Both the position numbers and the translations under genes were made by a program. This document shows, in pieces, positions 12,574-25,134 of a stretch of DNA of 64,000 bases. The notes under the pieces were generated by a model that was given only the letters and a program-made list of their open reading frames with translations, was not told where the DNA came from and did no database searches. How positions within the stretch are numbered: the stretch's first letter is position 1; each line of letters opens with the position of its first letter. The stretch is from Lamellibrachia satsuma (Eukaryota; Annelida; Polychaeta; Sabellida; Siboglinidae), in the NCBI GenBank assembly GCA_033239005.1, contig BSQZ01000070.1:265617-329616 (forward strand), in the 5' to 3' direction.

Positions 12574-13076
12574 CGTCGTTGACGTATGCCGTGTAGTGTG
12601 GCGTTTCAGTGTCTTCTCGAGGACGTTGCTGCAAGTTGTCTCTCAGATCACGGAGGACGGCTTGTAGTGTACCAATGGTGGATGCGAATGTTAGACTTTG
12701 CTCCGTTTTAATCTTGGTTCCAACGTAGTTTCTGCAAGGAGCATTCGGATGATTCGCAGTTCCGATTCGAAGAGGAAATACTCAAGAACTGTTATTAGCT
12801 TATCTTGCCTGATTATGTTAGAATGCACCACCCATGTCAATACCTAGCATATGCACCGAGCTTTGAAAACGTTGCGTCTTGGCGGCTAGCAAACGATAAC
12901 CAAGTACGACAGCTGCAGTGCTGCAGCCATGTCAAAATACACTTTGTCCTTGAGAGAGGAACGCGTCGACTAATTTCCTCGAAAGCAGAGAAAGCTTTAT
13001 GAACTTTATCCAGTATCATATAAAGTATTGTGTGTTCTTGGGATCCCCATGTATACACAAACACACACGAATACAC

Positions 13077-13273
<197 letters not shown>

Positions 13274-13617
13274 CGGTGCCCAGAGCATATATTGAAACGC
13301 AATAGTTCGTCGCCACTAGCATTTCGTGGCTAGTTTGCACTGGGCACCAATGGCGATAGTAATATTTATTCTGGTTTGCTTAGCGTTATTGCCAAATACC
13401 ACTTTTAACTACTAAGTGTATTCATCAGACAATTACTGTAAAACGTGGTTTTGGTTTAGGTTGTTTGGACTTTGTACAAATGCTGTAAAAAAAAAATTCC
13501 AACGATGTATCTCTCACCTACATAAACCTTTGTCTGCAATGTATAGAACACATAACCACAATTAGAACATACATGCAGTTGATCATTAATCTATATTAAG
13601 CTCATATAAATCAAGAT

Positions 13618-14118
13618 TTGTTCAATAATGGACACGCAAAAGAGCTTGAGATGGATATGCTGGCTAATTTCCTCGGTCACGACATCAGAATCCATACTGA
13701 ATTCTACCGGATGCCTCTTGATGTTTTGCAGATTGCTCGAGTGTCGAAAGTGTTCCTGGCGGCCGAACGAGGACATATTGCACGTTATTCTGGAAAGGGA
13801 CTGAATGACATAAACATAGATGACAATGCAGAGGTTGATTTGGAAGATGATGTCGAAGACTTCCCGAGAAGTCATGCAATCAATCAAATGAAACTCACTC
13901 AAATCCATGTAAAAATCACGACAAAAGGAGGCTGTAAGTTTGCATTGTGCTTCAGCAATTATGCTGAAACGATTGCTCGGAAAGAAAGTAATTGTGACGT
14001 TCCTGGAAGAAACAGGAATAAACAAGAAAAATGTCAAGGATCATATCAGAAATACATATTTGTCTTGACCCATCCAGAAACATTGTTTGTCATGTCAACA
14101 AAGTCATGTTGGCAATGA
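13618..14118 (+). pseudogene. Transposon-associated ORF C-terminus, possibly tyrosine-recombinase-like
   Basis: The 166-residue frame begins ELEMDMLANFLGHDIRIHTE, then FYRMPLDVLQIARVSKVFL. The phrase LAxFLGHDxRxHxxFYRLP...QxAKVSKxLL looks like a conserved C-terminal segment seen in multi-copy invertebrate and fish proteins. The GH followed about 8 residues later by Tyr resembles the end of a tyrosine recombinase core (Crypton-like), which is inference. The upstream catalytic Arg and His-x-x-Arg are not visible. The later part (KKGGCKFALCF onward) looks like non-homologous read-through. Confidence 0.4.
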
Positions 14119-14119
14119 C

Positions 14120-14876
14120 GATATCCACAGTTTAGTTTGCATATATGATATATTTACAACAGTAACAATCTATATTTTATACTAAAATTTACTCACTTAA
14201 TATCATGTGGAGTGATATGTCTGTATATACGTATTCATGAGTTTCAGAATGCAATTTATCGTATTGCGCATGCATTATAATGTTGTTTATGGTGAACATT
14301 ATTAACTGAAACAGAATGTTTGATGACTTTAATTTATGTACCTATAGCTTATTTCGTGAGTAACTCAGAAAACGGACCATGCCTTGCCTCTCCATTACCT
14401 CGTGCTAGATTGGCTGGTAGTCTCCTTTGTTTACGACTGGCTTAGACGGCACGCGTCGGCGGTGCCTCGTAGTGCAATTTTGTTGACTGGATTGGGGGTG
14501 GTCGACAATATTTATATAAATGCAGATGACTTGGCTACATCTTGTGTTTAACAATTATACCCAATAAACACATTTAGACAAATGGGTGGTTACAAATAGA
14601 TGACGATGTGCTAACATCATATTCAATAAATGTAATCTGACTTACTGAACCAAATCCAGTATCATATAAAAAAACACTCCAACTTCATCCAACAGTTGGC
14701 GTGCTGTTATCTTTACAGCCAGTGTGGCTAAGCATAATTACAAATAAACGTTGTGTACTTACATCAGTGTCTGATTTCTTGCAATAACGCAAATTCAGCC
14801 AATACTGTCACATCGACTCCTTATTAAGCGAACACAAACACATGACGTAAGAAGCAAATTAATTAACTATGTACCA

Positions 14877-14944
<68 letters not shown>

Positions 14945-15240
14945 GGGTATATATAAACGTTCGAGAACTTGTATATGGTAATATGCGTATGTCCCCGGTG
15001 CTAATACGTGTGTGTCTACACTTGGTTGGAAAAAACTAAATCTTAAAAATGCTTAGATATCATTTATGAGCACACATTTAGGTTTATAATTATAAATATA
15101 ATTTACCCTGTAACCATCGTGTTCCTAATATCAATAAAACAGGTAGTCCCCAGTTGGGAGGTTAAAGACGAATGTCCCCACTTTAAACAACAAACAAGAA
15201 TATGTGTGTACATACATATTATGTGTGTGTGCGTGCGTGC
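14120..15240. other. No gene seen; (TA)n at 14,879-14,941
   Basis: AT-rich sequence without credible coding frames. A pure (TA)n tract begins after ATGCATATAT at 14,877. Confidence 0.5.
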
Positions 15241-15291
15241 GTGTGTGTGTGCACTCTTAGCAACCGTTGCTAAGAGTGCACACACACACGC
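15239..15291. repeat. Near-perfect palindrome, 26-bp arms, 1-nt centre
   Basis: GCACTCTTAGCAAC (15,251-15,264) and GTTGCTAAGAGTGC (15,266-15,279) extend outward into (GT)n and (CA)n so that 15,239-15,264 pairs completely with 15,266-15,291 around a single C. It would extrude as a cruciform. It explains the mirrored open frames here. Confidence 0.9.
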
Positions 15292-15415
15292 GCACACGCA
15301 CATGTATAAGCTCAACATCCTAACGTTTGTGTTATTATTCAATAATCGGGATTGTAAATACACTACAAAAGCTGGTGTTTGTAGGAAAAGAAAGAATTGT
15401 CACATTATATTTCAG

Positions 15416-15449
15416 TATTAGGGTTATGATTAGGGTTAGGGTTAGTTAA
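15416..15449. repeat. Short interstitial TTAGGG-like repeat
   Basis: TATTAGGGTTATGATTAGGG continues into TTAGGGTTAG. About four TTAGGG units, one interrupted. Confidence 0.6.
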
Positions 15450-16045
15450 TGGACATCAACACATTGCATTATTTCCCATTGTCTAAGCAACCTCATATTC
15501 TGTGACAACCAACTCACACGCTGTGAAAACCAACCCCAGTACGGGGCACGTTGTCTCAGGAGAGAACCTTTTCTGAATGACACAAGTATCATATTTTGAA
15601 TAAAGCTACCCCGATATTATTAATATCCATATATACACTATATATTAAAGTTAAGCTTAGTAGCAACAGAACTTCGGGAACTGTTATTTCAAATAAAACA
15701 ACAGGAAAAGAACAAAACATGTGACAACCATCCCAGGTCTCCCCTACTCAATATAATCTTGACAACTTATACGAACATCGTGATTGCAACAACTTATCCC
15801 AACACTGAGACAAACGTAGGTCCTCCCTTTATTTTTAACACCAATCATACGTTTCCAGCATTTACTAAGTACAATTATTATTATTCTACTACTACACCAA
15901 AACCTGTGTTATTACAAAACAAAAGCAACCATATAATATTACATAATAACATTATATATTTGACCAGGATATAGAAAGATTGTCATAATCACATACATCC
16001 GAACTGCAGCTATTTACACTTATCCCGTTTTGCTTGATGTTAGTT

Positions 16046-16422
<377 letters not shown>

Positions 16423-17116
16423 AAACACATCTGCTCATGTCTTAAGACAAACATGTGTTGGGTCATACACGAGAAGTGGCATACCCGTAGCAATTCCTAC
16501 CCAAAGACATATTGACAAGTTTGTTGAACACGTATGTTTTGCTATGTTACCGGGGGATAAACTATCTGGAACATGTGTTTTGTTACCATCTGATTCCATT
16601 GTTATATGACAGAGGTGACGTGTTAGTGTCCCACGGACTGTTCTGCTATTTAATTTTGCATTGCTCTTTTTATTTCGGTGTTGCTACATTGTCTTTGTAC
16701 CTGGTGTATTAGTCACCAGCAGCATATGCTAAGTATGAATTAAGTCTGTTGAGTTCGAGTCGTATTCATAAGCACTAAAATATAGTAATATATTTTCAGA
16801 CACACCATTTCATCATCTAAGAGACCGAGCCAAATCCATCAGACACAAACTGGCATGACTGGACGTCGTGTTACCAATAACATCAATAACATTATCTCCG
16901 GCCACTTTCCCAAACTTCGTTTTGTTATTCATACTTTATCCTGCATTAAACATTCGACTGTTGCACTGCAAATACCATTCGCCACGAAAAGAAAGCTGGT
17001 ATAACTTTGGGACACCTTCTTCCTTGTGTGTTGGTATCACCGTACGCAGAGCTTTTCAGCGAAGCATACACTTTATGAACAACATGTACACGTGTCTCTG
17101 ATGAAAGAGCTTCATA

Positions 17117-17414
17117 TTAAGTAGTTGGTAGATTCGTCATTTCATATTCATCTATATTTGCATCTGAGTGTGATCGTGGAGAAAAGACGGTGTTTGATTG
17201 CGCTTGAAGCAAAACGGCACCAAGTGAAGCGTACACTTTAGGAACGACAGGAACACGGTCTGATGAGGAGAGAGTTTGATATTCAGCATCTGGTTGATTA
17301 GTCATTCCATAACCATCTGTCTGTGGGTTAGGGGAAACGGCGATGTTCAATCTCTGTTGCAGTGAAGAGGCCGCCACGTTTCGCCGCTTACCGTCAGAAG
17401 TAGCCACGATCCTC
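17117..17414 (-). pseudogene. Receptor cytoplasmic-tail exon, copy 1, premature stop
   Basis: The exon starts after acceptor GTTTACAG at 17,415. It encodes RRIVATSDGKRR, then GYGMTNQPDAEYQTLSSSD, PVVPKVYASL and DEYEMTNLP before TAA at 17,117-17,119. In copy 2 the same codon is read through (ATEYEALSSE), and the downstream sequence here still encodes YEALSSE and VVHKVYASL, so this stop is secondary. YQTL and YASL are 12 residues apart, matching ITAM spacing. It is probably the 3' exon of the receptor pseudogene whose TM exon is at 19.7 kb. The direct splice link is inferred. Confidence 0.7.
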
Positions 17415-17810
17415 CTGTAAACGTAGCACATATCAACTTAGACATTGGGTAGGTTAACGTTATGTTTTACACAACCTGGAGCAATACATGTCTTTCCATA
17501 CATCTTCATTTTCATGTTAATAGTAGCGTTCAGTCATAGTTTCAATAGTTATGTGTATTCTGAGACGGCGTAACGCCTGTATCTGTATTGAAATTATGTT
17601 CAAATAATCAGTATTTAAATTTATAGTCAGTGATCGTTCAGTCTTGCAATTGAATTGAATAGTAATTGTATATTGTGTTGTATAGTTGTGCTTGTTAGTT
17701 TATCAGTTATATTACTGCTATTAGACTAGACAATTTCTATAAAAAATAAAGTGTATGTAGTATCAATGATCAATGTGCTACTCGTAGGAGATGTAGTCTG
17801 CTATTCTTAC

Positions 17811-17844
17811 CTGTTATCGTGTCCAGTTTGAGGCCAGACGGAGA
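17811..17844 (-). CDS. 34-nt receptor tail mini-exon, copy 1
   Basis: TGCTTTCAG/acceptor and /GTAAGAAT donor bracket 34 nt encoding (S)VWPQTGHDNR. Together with the first base of the tail exon at 17,414 it completes the AGG codon, so the phases agree. The paralogous mini-exon at 59,845-59,878 has the same length and splice sites and encodes SSWPQTKHNNR. Confidence 0.65.
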
Positions 17845-18149
17845 CTGAAAGCATACACAAACAGTGGCACAGATGGTTCTTCCAGGTGAACATCAGCGAC
17901 AGACGGGAGTCACTTGTCCCATGGGGACTCAACCGCCGGCATTGTAATGTTAATTTGGATACCACCCTCTCCGACTGCAATTTTATCTTGACAAGTCGTG
18001 GCACCGACATTCAATCGACATGTTTCAGCTATATTCACAAATGTACGTGGTGGTTCGAAAACCAACAATACAATTTTAAGTAATATAATATGTTCCACTA
18101 AAGAAATATATTAGAAGTAGAGGACACGAAGAAATATTAGTGAAGAATC

Positions 18150-18345
18150 AGTGGAGATTGGATATCAGAGGACAATAAATTAATGGAACAAATGATCTAC
18201 ATATTGTGTCAATGCTAGCAGCGTGAATATGTTTAAACAAAACTTACAAATATCTCATAAATGAAAAATTGTTGGACTCTCGACAAGCCGATGCGTTGTT
18301 TGTCTACTTGTCATCTGGGTGTTTGCCTTGGATGTTAAATCTAGT
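18150..18345 (+). mobile_element. CR1 LINE 3'-end fragment
   Basis: GGAGATTGGATATCAGAGGA, GCTAGCAGCGTGAATATGTT and TTGTTGGACTCTCGACAAGC match the last coding part and 3' UTR of the CR1 at 6.65-6.9 kb, here on the plus strand. It is inserted in the duplicated block. Confidence 0.8.
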
Positions 18346-18649
18346 TAAATTACAATAGTTATGTAGTTAAGGTGCAAACTTCCATAAAAATGCAGTACTT
18401 TCGAACAAACATAATTAGTAACTCTTAATTAATATTTTATGAATGGGCATAGTGACCTGTTCGCTCATCAGGTATCTCTTCGTAAATGTCCGACGTCGTT
18501 CTACTAGTCTGCAGCACCAACGCTGGGGTAGGGTTGTCGCCATTGCCGTGTTGCTGATCTGCTTGGGAATCAGGGGCGTCCTTTGTGGGCCCACTGCAAT
18601 GACACCACGGCGACACGCTCCGTTGACCTTAGTGTGCACCAGAGTGGAT

Positions 18650-19550
18650 ACCTTTGAGACAGGGATGCTACGAAATGGTTGGTAAAGATTTTCTTTGGAA
18701 TTAATTTACAATATACCTTACTCAGCTTCCATTAAGATAGTTGTCTAATGACGAATTAAAGCCCAGTATGCACAAAGACTGACAGACAGGCAGGCAGGCA
18801 GACACATTTATTTTGACTATTAGTCCAAGTTGAAATAATTAATACAAATCACACATATAAAGGTAAAGTAGACTCCCATTAAGACGTCACCGTTTGTCAA
18901 AATAAGTAATAATTATGTAATGTCAACATAAAATATAATAAAGGTAAACGCAAAACCGATATAAATTAATGAAAACAGTAAGAAGCTGTACAGTCAGTTT
19001 GAAGTATTTCAATTCTTGCAGTCTTAAAGTCCATACTTCCTAAATTTTTAACATATGTCATGAAAGATTACTTTGCAATTGACAATTCAAACTAGTATCT
19101 ATGTTATTTGTGTTTTAATATCTACATGTATGTTTTTCTAAACCCATCAGTATTTCTTTCTTACATCGCATGTTTTACTTCAATAATAGCGCACATTGGA
19201 ACAACTAATTAACAATGGCATCGTGTCATTTGGTGTACTAAATGTAAACAAATTTTATTTTTACATATTATATAGTTCCGAGTGGTTTAAGCAATATGTT
19301 CCATATGCCTACTGCCTCTATATGTACGAACATTTCAAGTATTCATCGAATTAATTGTATTTTATACTGTTTGTTCGGCGACAGATTCATAATGTGCCAC
19401 TGAGTGTTTTAGTTTTTACAAAAGGATTCCACTTGACACTTTGGGCCAACTTCTGTTCTTCGAGCTATGGGTACTCAATATCCAATTAACATGTGGGAAT
19501 GGTCCCCTATATGTGTTTTCGATAGGGTAATCCAAATGCAGACGCTGTAT
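18650..19550. other. No gene seen
   Basis: AT-rich sequence between the duplicated block and the TM exon. A short (CAGG)n stretch lies near 18,781-18,800. Confidence 0.5.
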
Positions 19551-19554
19551 TGTA

Positions 19555-19698
19555 TTAAATGCATTGCAACAGATCGACAAAGTCGTGGTACCTCCTGCGC
19601 CTGTAGACAGTGTACACAATGCACAATATAAGAAGTAGGAACAAGTGCACCGACACTTCCCCCGATGATGAACGTAGTGTTCAACGGCACTTTTATAT
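19555..19698 (-). pseudogene. Transmembrane-helix exon
   Basis: After acceptor TTGTTGCAG the exon encodes DIKVPLNTTFIIGGSVGALV. In the next frame it continues LFLLLILCIVYTVYRRRRYH, a membrane helix plus basic stop-transfer. A 1-nt shift near 19,645 splits helix and anchor. It follows four GCC modules, the usual place for a type I TM segment. The exon's 3' limit is unclear: the shifted frame ends in TAA at 19,555-19,557. Confidence 0.65.
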
Positions 19699-19727
19699 CT
19701 GCAACAAGTTATAACAACAATTGTTAT

Positions 19728-19728
<1 letters not shown>

Positions 19729-19759
<31 letters not shown>
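19729..19759. repeat. (GGC)n microsatellite
   Basis: About ten GGC units lie in the intron just upstream (on the minus strand) of the TM exon acceptor. On the minus strand this gives a (GCC)n tract near the splice site, in place of the usual polypyrimidine run. Confidence 0.9.
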
Positions 19760-20000
19760 TGTGCATCTTACAATGGGACAAAAAAATATAATTTGTCCAG
19801 ACTGCTATTAGCACCATCTTTCATATAATGTTCACAACATGTTATAGATTCAATACAAAATATATGATTTGATTCAATAGCAACAATATTCATCACAAAT
19901 ATGATTATATACGCTTGATATTCGATAACTTATTGATTCACACACAAGTTGCTGATGTGGTTCAATACTTAATATAATATTATTATTTTTTACTACTGAC

Positions 20001-20162
20001 CTTTACACTGGTTATCATACTGGGCGCCTTCTTCCGCGGTGGACTTCCCGGGTGAACATTTGATGCATTCAACCTCCCCAGCTTTTGGCTGGTAAGTCTC
20101 TCTTGGACAGGGCTCACATCCTGACTGTTCCGAGTTAGGCTATTCCCCAGTTTTGCAACTCA
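20001..20162 (-). pseudogene. GCC2_GCC3 module 4, in-frame TAG
   Basis: 162-bp phase-1 exon. It reads LSCKTGE, stop, then PNSEQSGCEPCPRETYQPKA and CIKCSPGKSTAEEGA. The Cys pattern (CxxCPxxTYQ...CxxCPxGKST) is the ephrin-receptor-like GCC2_GCC3 repeat. The TAG is at 20,140-20,142. Donor is GTCAGT. Confidence 0.75.
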
Positions 20163-20579
20163 CTACATAAAGTTAGCAACGTTATACGCTTTCAATATTC
20201 CGACATATCAACTAACTTAAGCGAATTTGTTATGGGTAAATGCAAACTGAAATACGTGGGTAACATTAGTAATTGCTAATACATGTGGTACCTGGTTGGT
20301 AAAACTTTGATCGTGTCCACATGTTTACAAAATGATCGTGGTACATGTTTGTTTGAGGAAGCGTTGTCCCCTCAAATAAGACGACATGATCCCTGCTTCG
20401 GGTATGTTATTTTCGTACAAGAAGAGCACATTTGCCCCACCCGTCCACTTGTCTACGAGGCTGCAAATGATACAATACCCAACTATGAACAAAATCATTG
20501 TATTACATGTTTCTGGAAAGCGGGATCAGCAACTGGCCACACGAGCAATGAGTGTCGGAGGTTTGGGTACAGTGCTTAC

Positions 20580-20741
20580 GCACATTGCAGTCTGCTACAG
20601 AAACAGACTTCTCCGTTGGAGTACTCCATCATTTGGGACAACTAGTGCATCTTCCTTCAAACCCGAGGCGAAGATACGTGCCACAGGGGCAACTGCGACA
20701 ATTGCCCCCATCTCCTACCACCGTACCATCTTGGTACAGAG
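20580..20741 (-). pseudogene. GCC2_GCC3 module 3, in-frame TGA
   Basis: Same 162-bp size. It reads ALYQDGTVVGDGGNCRSC, PCGTYLRLGFEGRCTSCPK, stop, then WSTPTEKSVSVADC. Family members have Gly after CPK, so TGA at 20,629-20,631 is probably a GGA-to-TGA change. Donor GTAAGC. Confidence 0.75.
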
Positions 20742-20962
20742 CTGTGACAATATGGATTAAAGTTGGAATTGGAATTATGCACACATGCAATGGAGTGCCT
20801 GGACGACAATGGTTACAGTTTGATGGAATCGCTGTCAAAGTGTTCAATACAGTAATAAACGCACATATACTTCGAGTCTGGCGATGTTAGAGTGGTGTTA
20901 CACAGCCAATGCTAGTTCATGACACATCATAATGCAGTGATGTGTAGAATGGTGCCACTCAC

Positions 20963-21124
20963 CAATACACTGAGACTGGCTGGTAGACCCAGTGCCAGCA
21001 GTGCTCTTGGTGACAGGGCAGGGCTTGCAAACAAACTGAGCCTCCTCATCCTGGTAGAAACCTCTCTCACACGGCTGACAGCGCGAGGTAGTGTGATCAT
21101 ATGGGTTGCCCATGGGACACGTTC
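20963..21124 (-). CDS. GCC2_GCC3 module 2, intact exon
   Basis: 162-bp phase-1 exon, open throughout: RTCPMGNPYDHTTSRCQPC, ERGFYQDEEAQFVCKPCPV, TKSTAGTGSTSQSQCIG. A canonical GCC2_GCC3 repeat with flanking CTTTCAG and GTGAGT. Confidence 0.8.
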
Positions 21125-21638
21125 CTGAAAGAACATAGTTTATCTACTTATGCAATATATGTTTACATAGCTGAATAGGTCGTTCGTTCATATTCAGGCA
21201 TGTAAGCACATTTTAATCAAGTCATAATTGTATCGTATTTTAATAAAGGTTAGATGACCATTTTTTTATACTACCAAATTGTTCTTGTATCCGCTTAATG
21301 TGTCATCCAATCAAACATGTACAGCCTGATTGCATTAATCTGTATTCTTTAAAAAATGCTGTGTTCCAACAGAAGGTCTATGCGTGCTACTCTAGTTCTT
21401 ATCGTCTCAAGATCATTATATTCCTCAATACAATTAGTCTTTCACACTCCTTTGATATAACCATTTTGTCAGACTGATTTCCACTGCCTTTGTTCCTTTC
21501 ATGCATGATCATCTTTGATCGTTTGTCACCAGTAATATGTTTATATATGCATAATTGGTAGACAGATGTTTCCGAAGTTCAACCTAAGATTAAACGACAT
21601 GCATAAAGTTATCATTTAATTAGAATAAGGTGTCTTAC

Positions 21639-21790
21639 TGTGGCACATATCTTGGTCTATAGTGCCTATATTCTCTGTTGCGAAACCGCTGTGCCAATTC
21701 TTGCAAATTGTCTGCATGGTGAGGTCTTGATACTGGCCAATTGGACATGGTACGCACTTGTCACTCTTGTAGTAAGTCCAGCGCATTCAA
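21639..21790 (-). pseudogene. GCC2_GCC3 module 1, 1-nt deletion
   Basis: The exon is 152 bp, one short of a multiple of three. It begins VECAG in the phase set by the previous exon and then continues TYYKSDKCVPCPIGQYQDL in the next frame, so one base is missing near 21,778. Splice sites TTACAG and GTAAGA are intact. Confidence 0.75.
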
Positions 21791-22186
21791 CTGTAACAAA
21801 TTGGTGACGTATTTAATTAAACAATACATAAAATGTGCACCATTTTAATGGTACATGTTTTCTATTGGCACTCTTGACAACAATTAATAGGCAGCCACAT
21901 AATGGTCTTTCATAGTGTTAAATTGTGGTAAACCAGTTAACAAATTGGCAGCTGAACAGCAGTGAAATGTGTAATTATCCCACATGAAACTGTTACACGT
22001 AGATAACACGTGCTTCGAAATGTGTAGAAGAGCTGATGGTATATGAACATAATCAACACAAACATTCTAATAATCCTAATAAAATATGGTATTATACCAT
22101 TGTGTGTTAATATCATCCATTGTTTTGTTTTGTGAAACTTTGTAAAATGTTCTTGTAATCTACATTAATCTATCAATGTAACTTAC

Positions 22187-22283
22187 CACACTGTCCATCG
22201 ATCCCAACGTGGCTTTCCTTGCAAACAACATTTGTCTGCACATCTAATGTCGCGAGATCTGGTGACGCATTTGGGATTCGATT
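22187..22283 (-). CDS. Receptor exon leading into the GCC modules
   Basis: Encodes NRIPNASPDLATLDVQTNVV followed by CKESHVGIDGQC. Acceptor TTTTTTCAG, donor GTAAGT. Its end phase fits GCC module 1. Its start phase does not fit the preceding exon at 22,631-22,740, so a lesion or a missed exon lies between. Confidence 0.55.
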
Positions 22284-22630
22284 CTGAAAAAAATATAACC
22301 TATATTGTGAAATTCATACAAAGCGCAATATCATAACACTAGATAAAAACATAGATAACTTTAGATTATGTTTATAAAAACGACATCAAATTTTATATAA
22401 GAAGCGGTTTGACAGATCATATGTTAAATCTACGACGTGAAAAACTAGGCATCTTTGGACAATTTCACACAATAATCAATGCGATGGTATGCTGTATCAT
22501 TCAAATGAAATGATGTGACCGTGGGACAAAGCATCCGGCTGCCAATGTGAATACATGTATATCAAGTTCTGGGTCGTTGTGAACTGTTCAGTTGCCAACA
22601 TGTTAAAACTAGTCGTCATCTAACACATAC

Positions 22631-22740
22631 AACTGTATGTGTCGCCAGAGAAATCAAGTGCACTAGGACTATCCAGTGCACCGGCCTTCACGACGTCCTC
22701 TGGGGAAAGATCCTGCCCATTGGCACCATGCATGGTAGAT
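22631..22740 (-). CDS. Receptor exon, unassigned linker module
   Basis: Acceptor GTTTCCAG, donor GTATGT. Encodes STMHGANGQDLSPEDVVKAG, then ALDSPSALDFSGDTYS. In phase with the exon at 23,989-24,265. No known domain. Confidence 0.55.
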
Positions 22741-22749
22741 CTGGAAACG

Positions 22750-23980
22750 AAAAGACAAGTAAGTTGACAGGCGCACAAGACAATACCGAAACAACGTGGT
22801 AAAATAAACATCAGTTTCCCCCCAAAACACCTGCACTCATACAATCCTCCGAGGAAATAAAAAAAATGCATTTTAGCATATATATATAATAATTTAACAC
22901 AATAGTTGATGCTGAATACAATGTATTGATACTGAATACAGTTCCATATAATTATAACTATGTAACTACTATACGTATGTTACATGTTAGAACAGAAAAT
23001 ACATTGCGGCCTTTTACGAAATTGGCAAGTCTTAACACAATTTGTTTTGGCAATCATTATGGCCTATTCGGTAGTAATTTTCGGTAGTGTCATTGTCAAA
23101 GTGTAGCTACTGCAGGACATAAAATATGCAATTATATTCATGTCTTGATTTCCGAGTGTCACACAATAAAGAATATGTTGGTATGTGACATACCACATAG
23201 GGCCGATCAGCTAATTATACTTTCATCAGGCAATACTCCTGCATCGTGTTTAGGCATCCTGTAATTTGTCAAAAATGTGTTGCTGTCAAATTTTACTACC
23301 AACTTTGTAAATTAATATTCAGCAAGGCATATATTGGACACACTGCTTTCATCAAGGCATTGTTATCGTCCAGCCATCTTTGCAAATGGTACATGATTAT
23401 ATAATAATGCCAAATGTTAAACGTGGTCTATTCTCACCAGAAATTGTTTCATTCTCAAATGTACAGCAATACTAAATTCACATGCCACCTTTAACGTTTA
23501 CGGTGTTGCACTCTTACACAATTTCAGAAGATTATTGAGAAACTTGATGTAGACACTTTCTATTTGAACTGATTTAATAAATTATTGACCTTCGCTAACA
23601 CAAAAGAGACTAGGTGTCATAAACTGGCCAAGCAGAGTATACTGCTATATAAACAGAAAGCGAAAATGTTATAGCTTTTAGAAGAAAACTAATCACATCT
23701 GGCTTGATTAATCTGTTTACACACCGCCAAATTGAATAGGCTAATATAATTAAACCTAGTATTAGGTAGGCATATCTACTCACACAATATAACGCATTGC
23801 CTAAATTAAACTATAACAATTGCATGATTCGTTACATGTGGAATAACTACTTTAGCTTTACTTGTTGTATTTAGAGATAAACTGACATGAATACGTACAC
23901 CAGAGTGCGCAAATGCATGCATGTTTGCACGTACGCACGCGCAAACATGATACTAACAAAACTACATGTATAAAACCTGA
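22750..23980. other. Intron of the receptor pseudogene
   Basis: AT-rich; no exon-like frame or repeat of note. Confidence 0.5.
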
Positions 23981-23988
23981 ACACTTAC

Positions 23989-24265
23989 GGCAGTCCATAA
24001 ACAGTGGCGTCAGCAACACCTTCCTCTGCGGCACGACGTCTCCTCTTCCCTGGCGTCGAGCATGTCACTTTGACATTGATTTCATTACAATTGTCGCTGC
24101 TACAGAAGCCATTAGACATATTGTGGCCGCTTGTGCCCCATATCTGATTCAACTTTCCAAACCAAACCTTAATTTCTCTCGCAATTTGATTTATCAGTGG
24201 TGAGCACGGTTGTAGTTGCTTGTACCTGACTGTCAGTTTTAGTTGAACTTTCTGGGTCTTGATGT
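23989..24265 (-). CDS. Receptor exon with furin-like basic site
   Basis: A 277-bp exon between CGACAG and GTAAGT, open throughout. It contains LKLTVRYKQLQPCSPLINQI, FCSSDNCNEINVKVTCSTP and GKRRRRAAEE. The two closely spaced Cys pairs and the KRRRR tract suggest a folded pre-GCC module that could be cut by a furin-type protease, giving a two-chain receptor. That is inference from the motif alone. Confidence 0.6.
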
Positions 24266-24548
24266 CTGTCGAACAAACACACAAGTTACAGTTTCATATA
24301 TGCACATAGAGTAAGAACATTGAAATAACATCAATGTTGGCGTATGGTTAGCACATCACCATCAATTTTTTGACCAATAAACATCACATGAATATCTTAC
24401 TGGAATATCTGGTAATAACTAAATATAAAGAATATTGACCAATTCCTTGTGATAAATAAACAAACCTAGAAGAAAGAAAAATGGGTTATCATAAGGTAAT
24501 GTTTGATAGACCCAAGAACATTAAGTGGCCCAGAATCTGCGAACTCAC

Positions 24549-24779
24549 CAGTGCATTTAGGCCACACGAATGGTCTCATAGCATCCCATACGTTCCACAG
24601 TCCATTCGGACCACAAGTGTAGGCGGCAGGCACAAGCACTGTGTCAGTTTTTGATGCACTGTATTTCGTGTCGAAGGTCGCATGAGGCCAGAACTTTAGT
24701 GGTGTCACTGGGCTGTCACTGGTGCAGATCTTTGCACCAGACATCCTCGCCTGGCGACAGTCGATAGAACAGTCTGTCT
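24549..24779 (-). CDS. Receptor exon, CCP-like cysteine module
   Basis: 231-bp phase-1 exon: TDCSIDCRQARMSGAKICTS, then YTCGPNGLWNVWDAM and FVWPKCT. The end (CGPNGLW...PKC) recalls the last third of a CCP/sushi domain, while the start does not. Acceptor TTGTAG, donor GTGAGT. Confidence 0.6.
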
Positions 24780-24907
24780 CTACAAGAGCAAGTTATTGTG
24801 TTTTATGACAACTAAACTTTAAACATAAGGCAACCTCAATTTCACATGGTGAATTGTTTAGTCATGTTCGCATGCATGCCTTGGTAGTGCTGTGTGTTTG
24901 TTGCCTT

Positions 24908-24908
<1 letters not shown>

Positions 24909-25001
<93 letters not shown>

Positions 25002-25092
25002 CAGACACAAACAGGCACACACAGGCACACACAGGCACACACACGCACACACACGCACACGCACGCACGCACACGCACACGCACACACACAC

Positions 25093-25133
<41 letters not shown>
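24909..25133. repeat. (CA)n microsatellite, interrupted
   Basis: About 225 bp of CA repeats with CG and AG variants, inside an intron. Open frames on both strands here are repeat artefacts. Confidence 0.95.

Positions 25134-25134
<1 letters not shown>

Noticed and set aside
16745..16775. Possible tRNA-like B box (GAGTTCGAGTC) here and near 58,777
   Set aside because: No matching A box or cloverleaf at the right spacing; it is simply part of the duplicated block.
18270..18345. Repeated TTGTTGGACTCTCGACAAGC segments as an independent MITE or SINE
   Set aside because: They match the 3' end of the CR1 element at 6,650-6,850 and continue into its coding region, so they are truncated LINE copies.
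20283..20890. Several overlapping plus-strand frames of 110-124 residues
   Set aside because: They are antisense to GCC2_GCC3 module 3 and its intron, which are supported by splice sites, phase and cysteine pattern.
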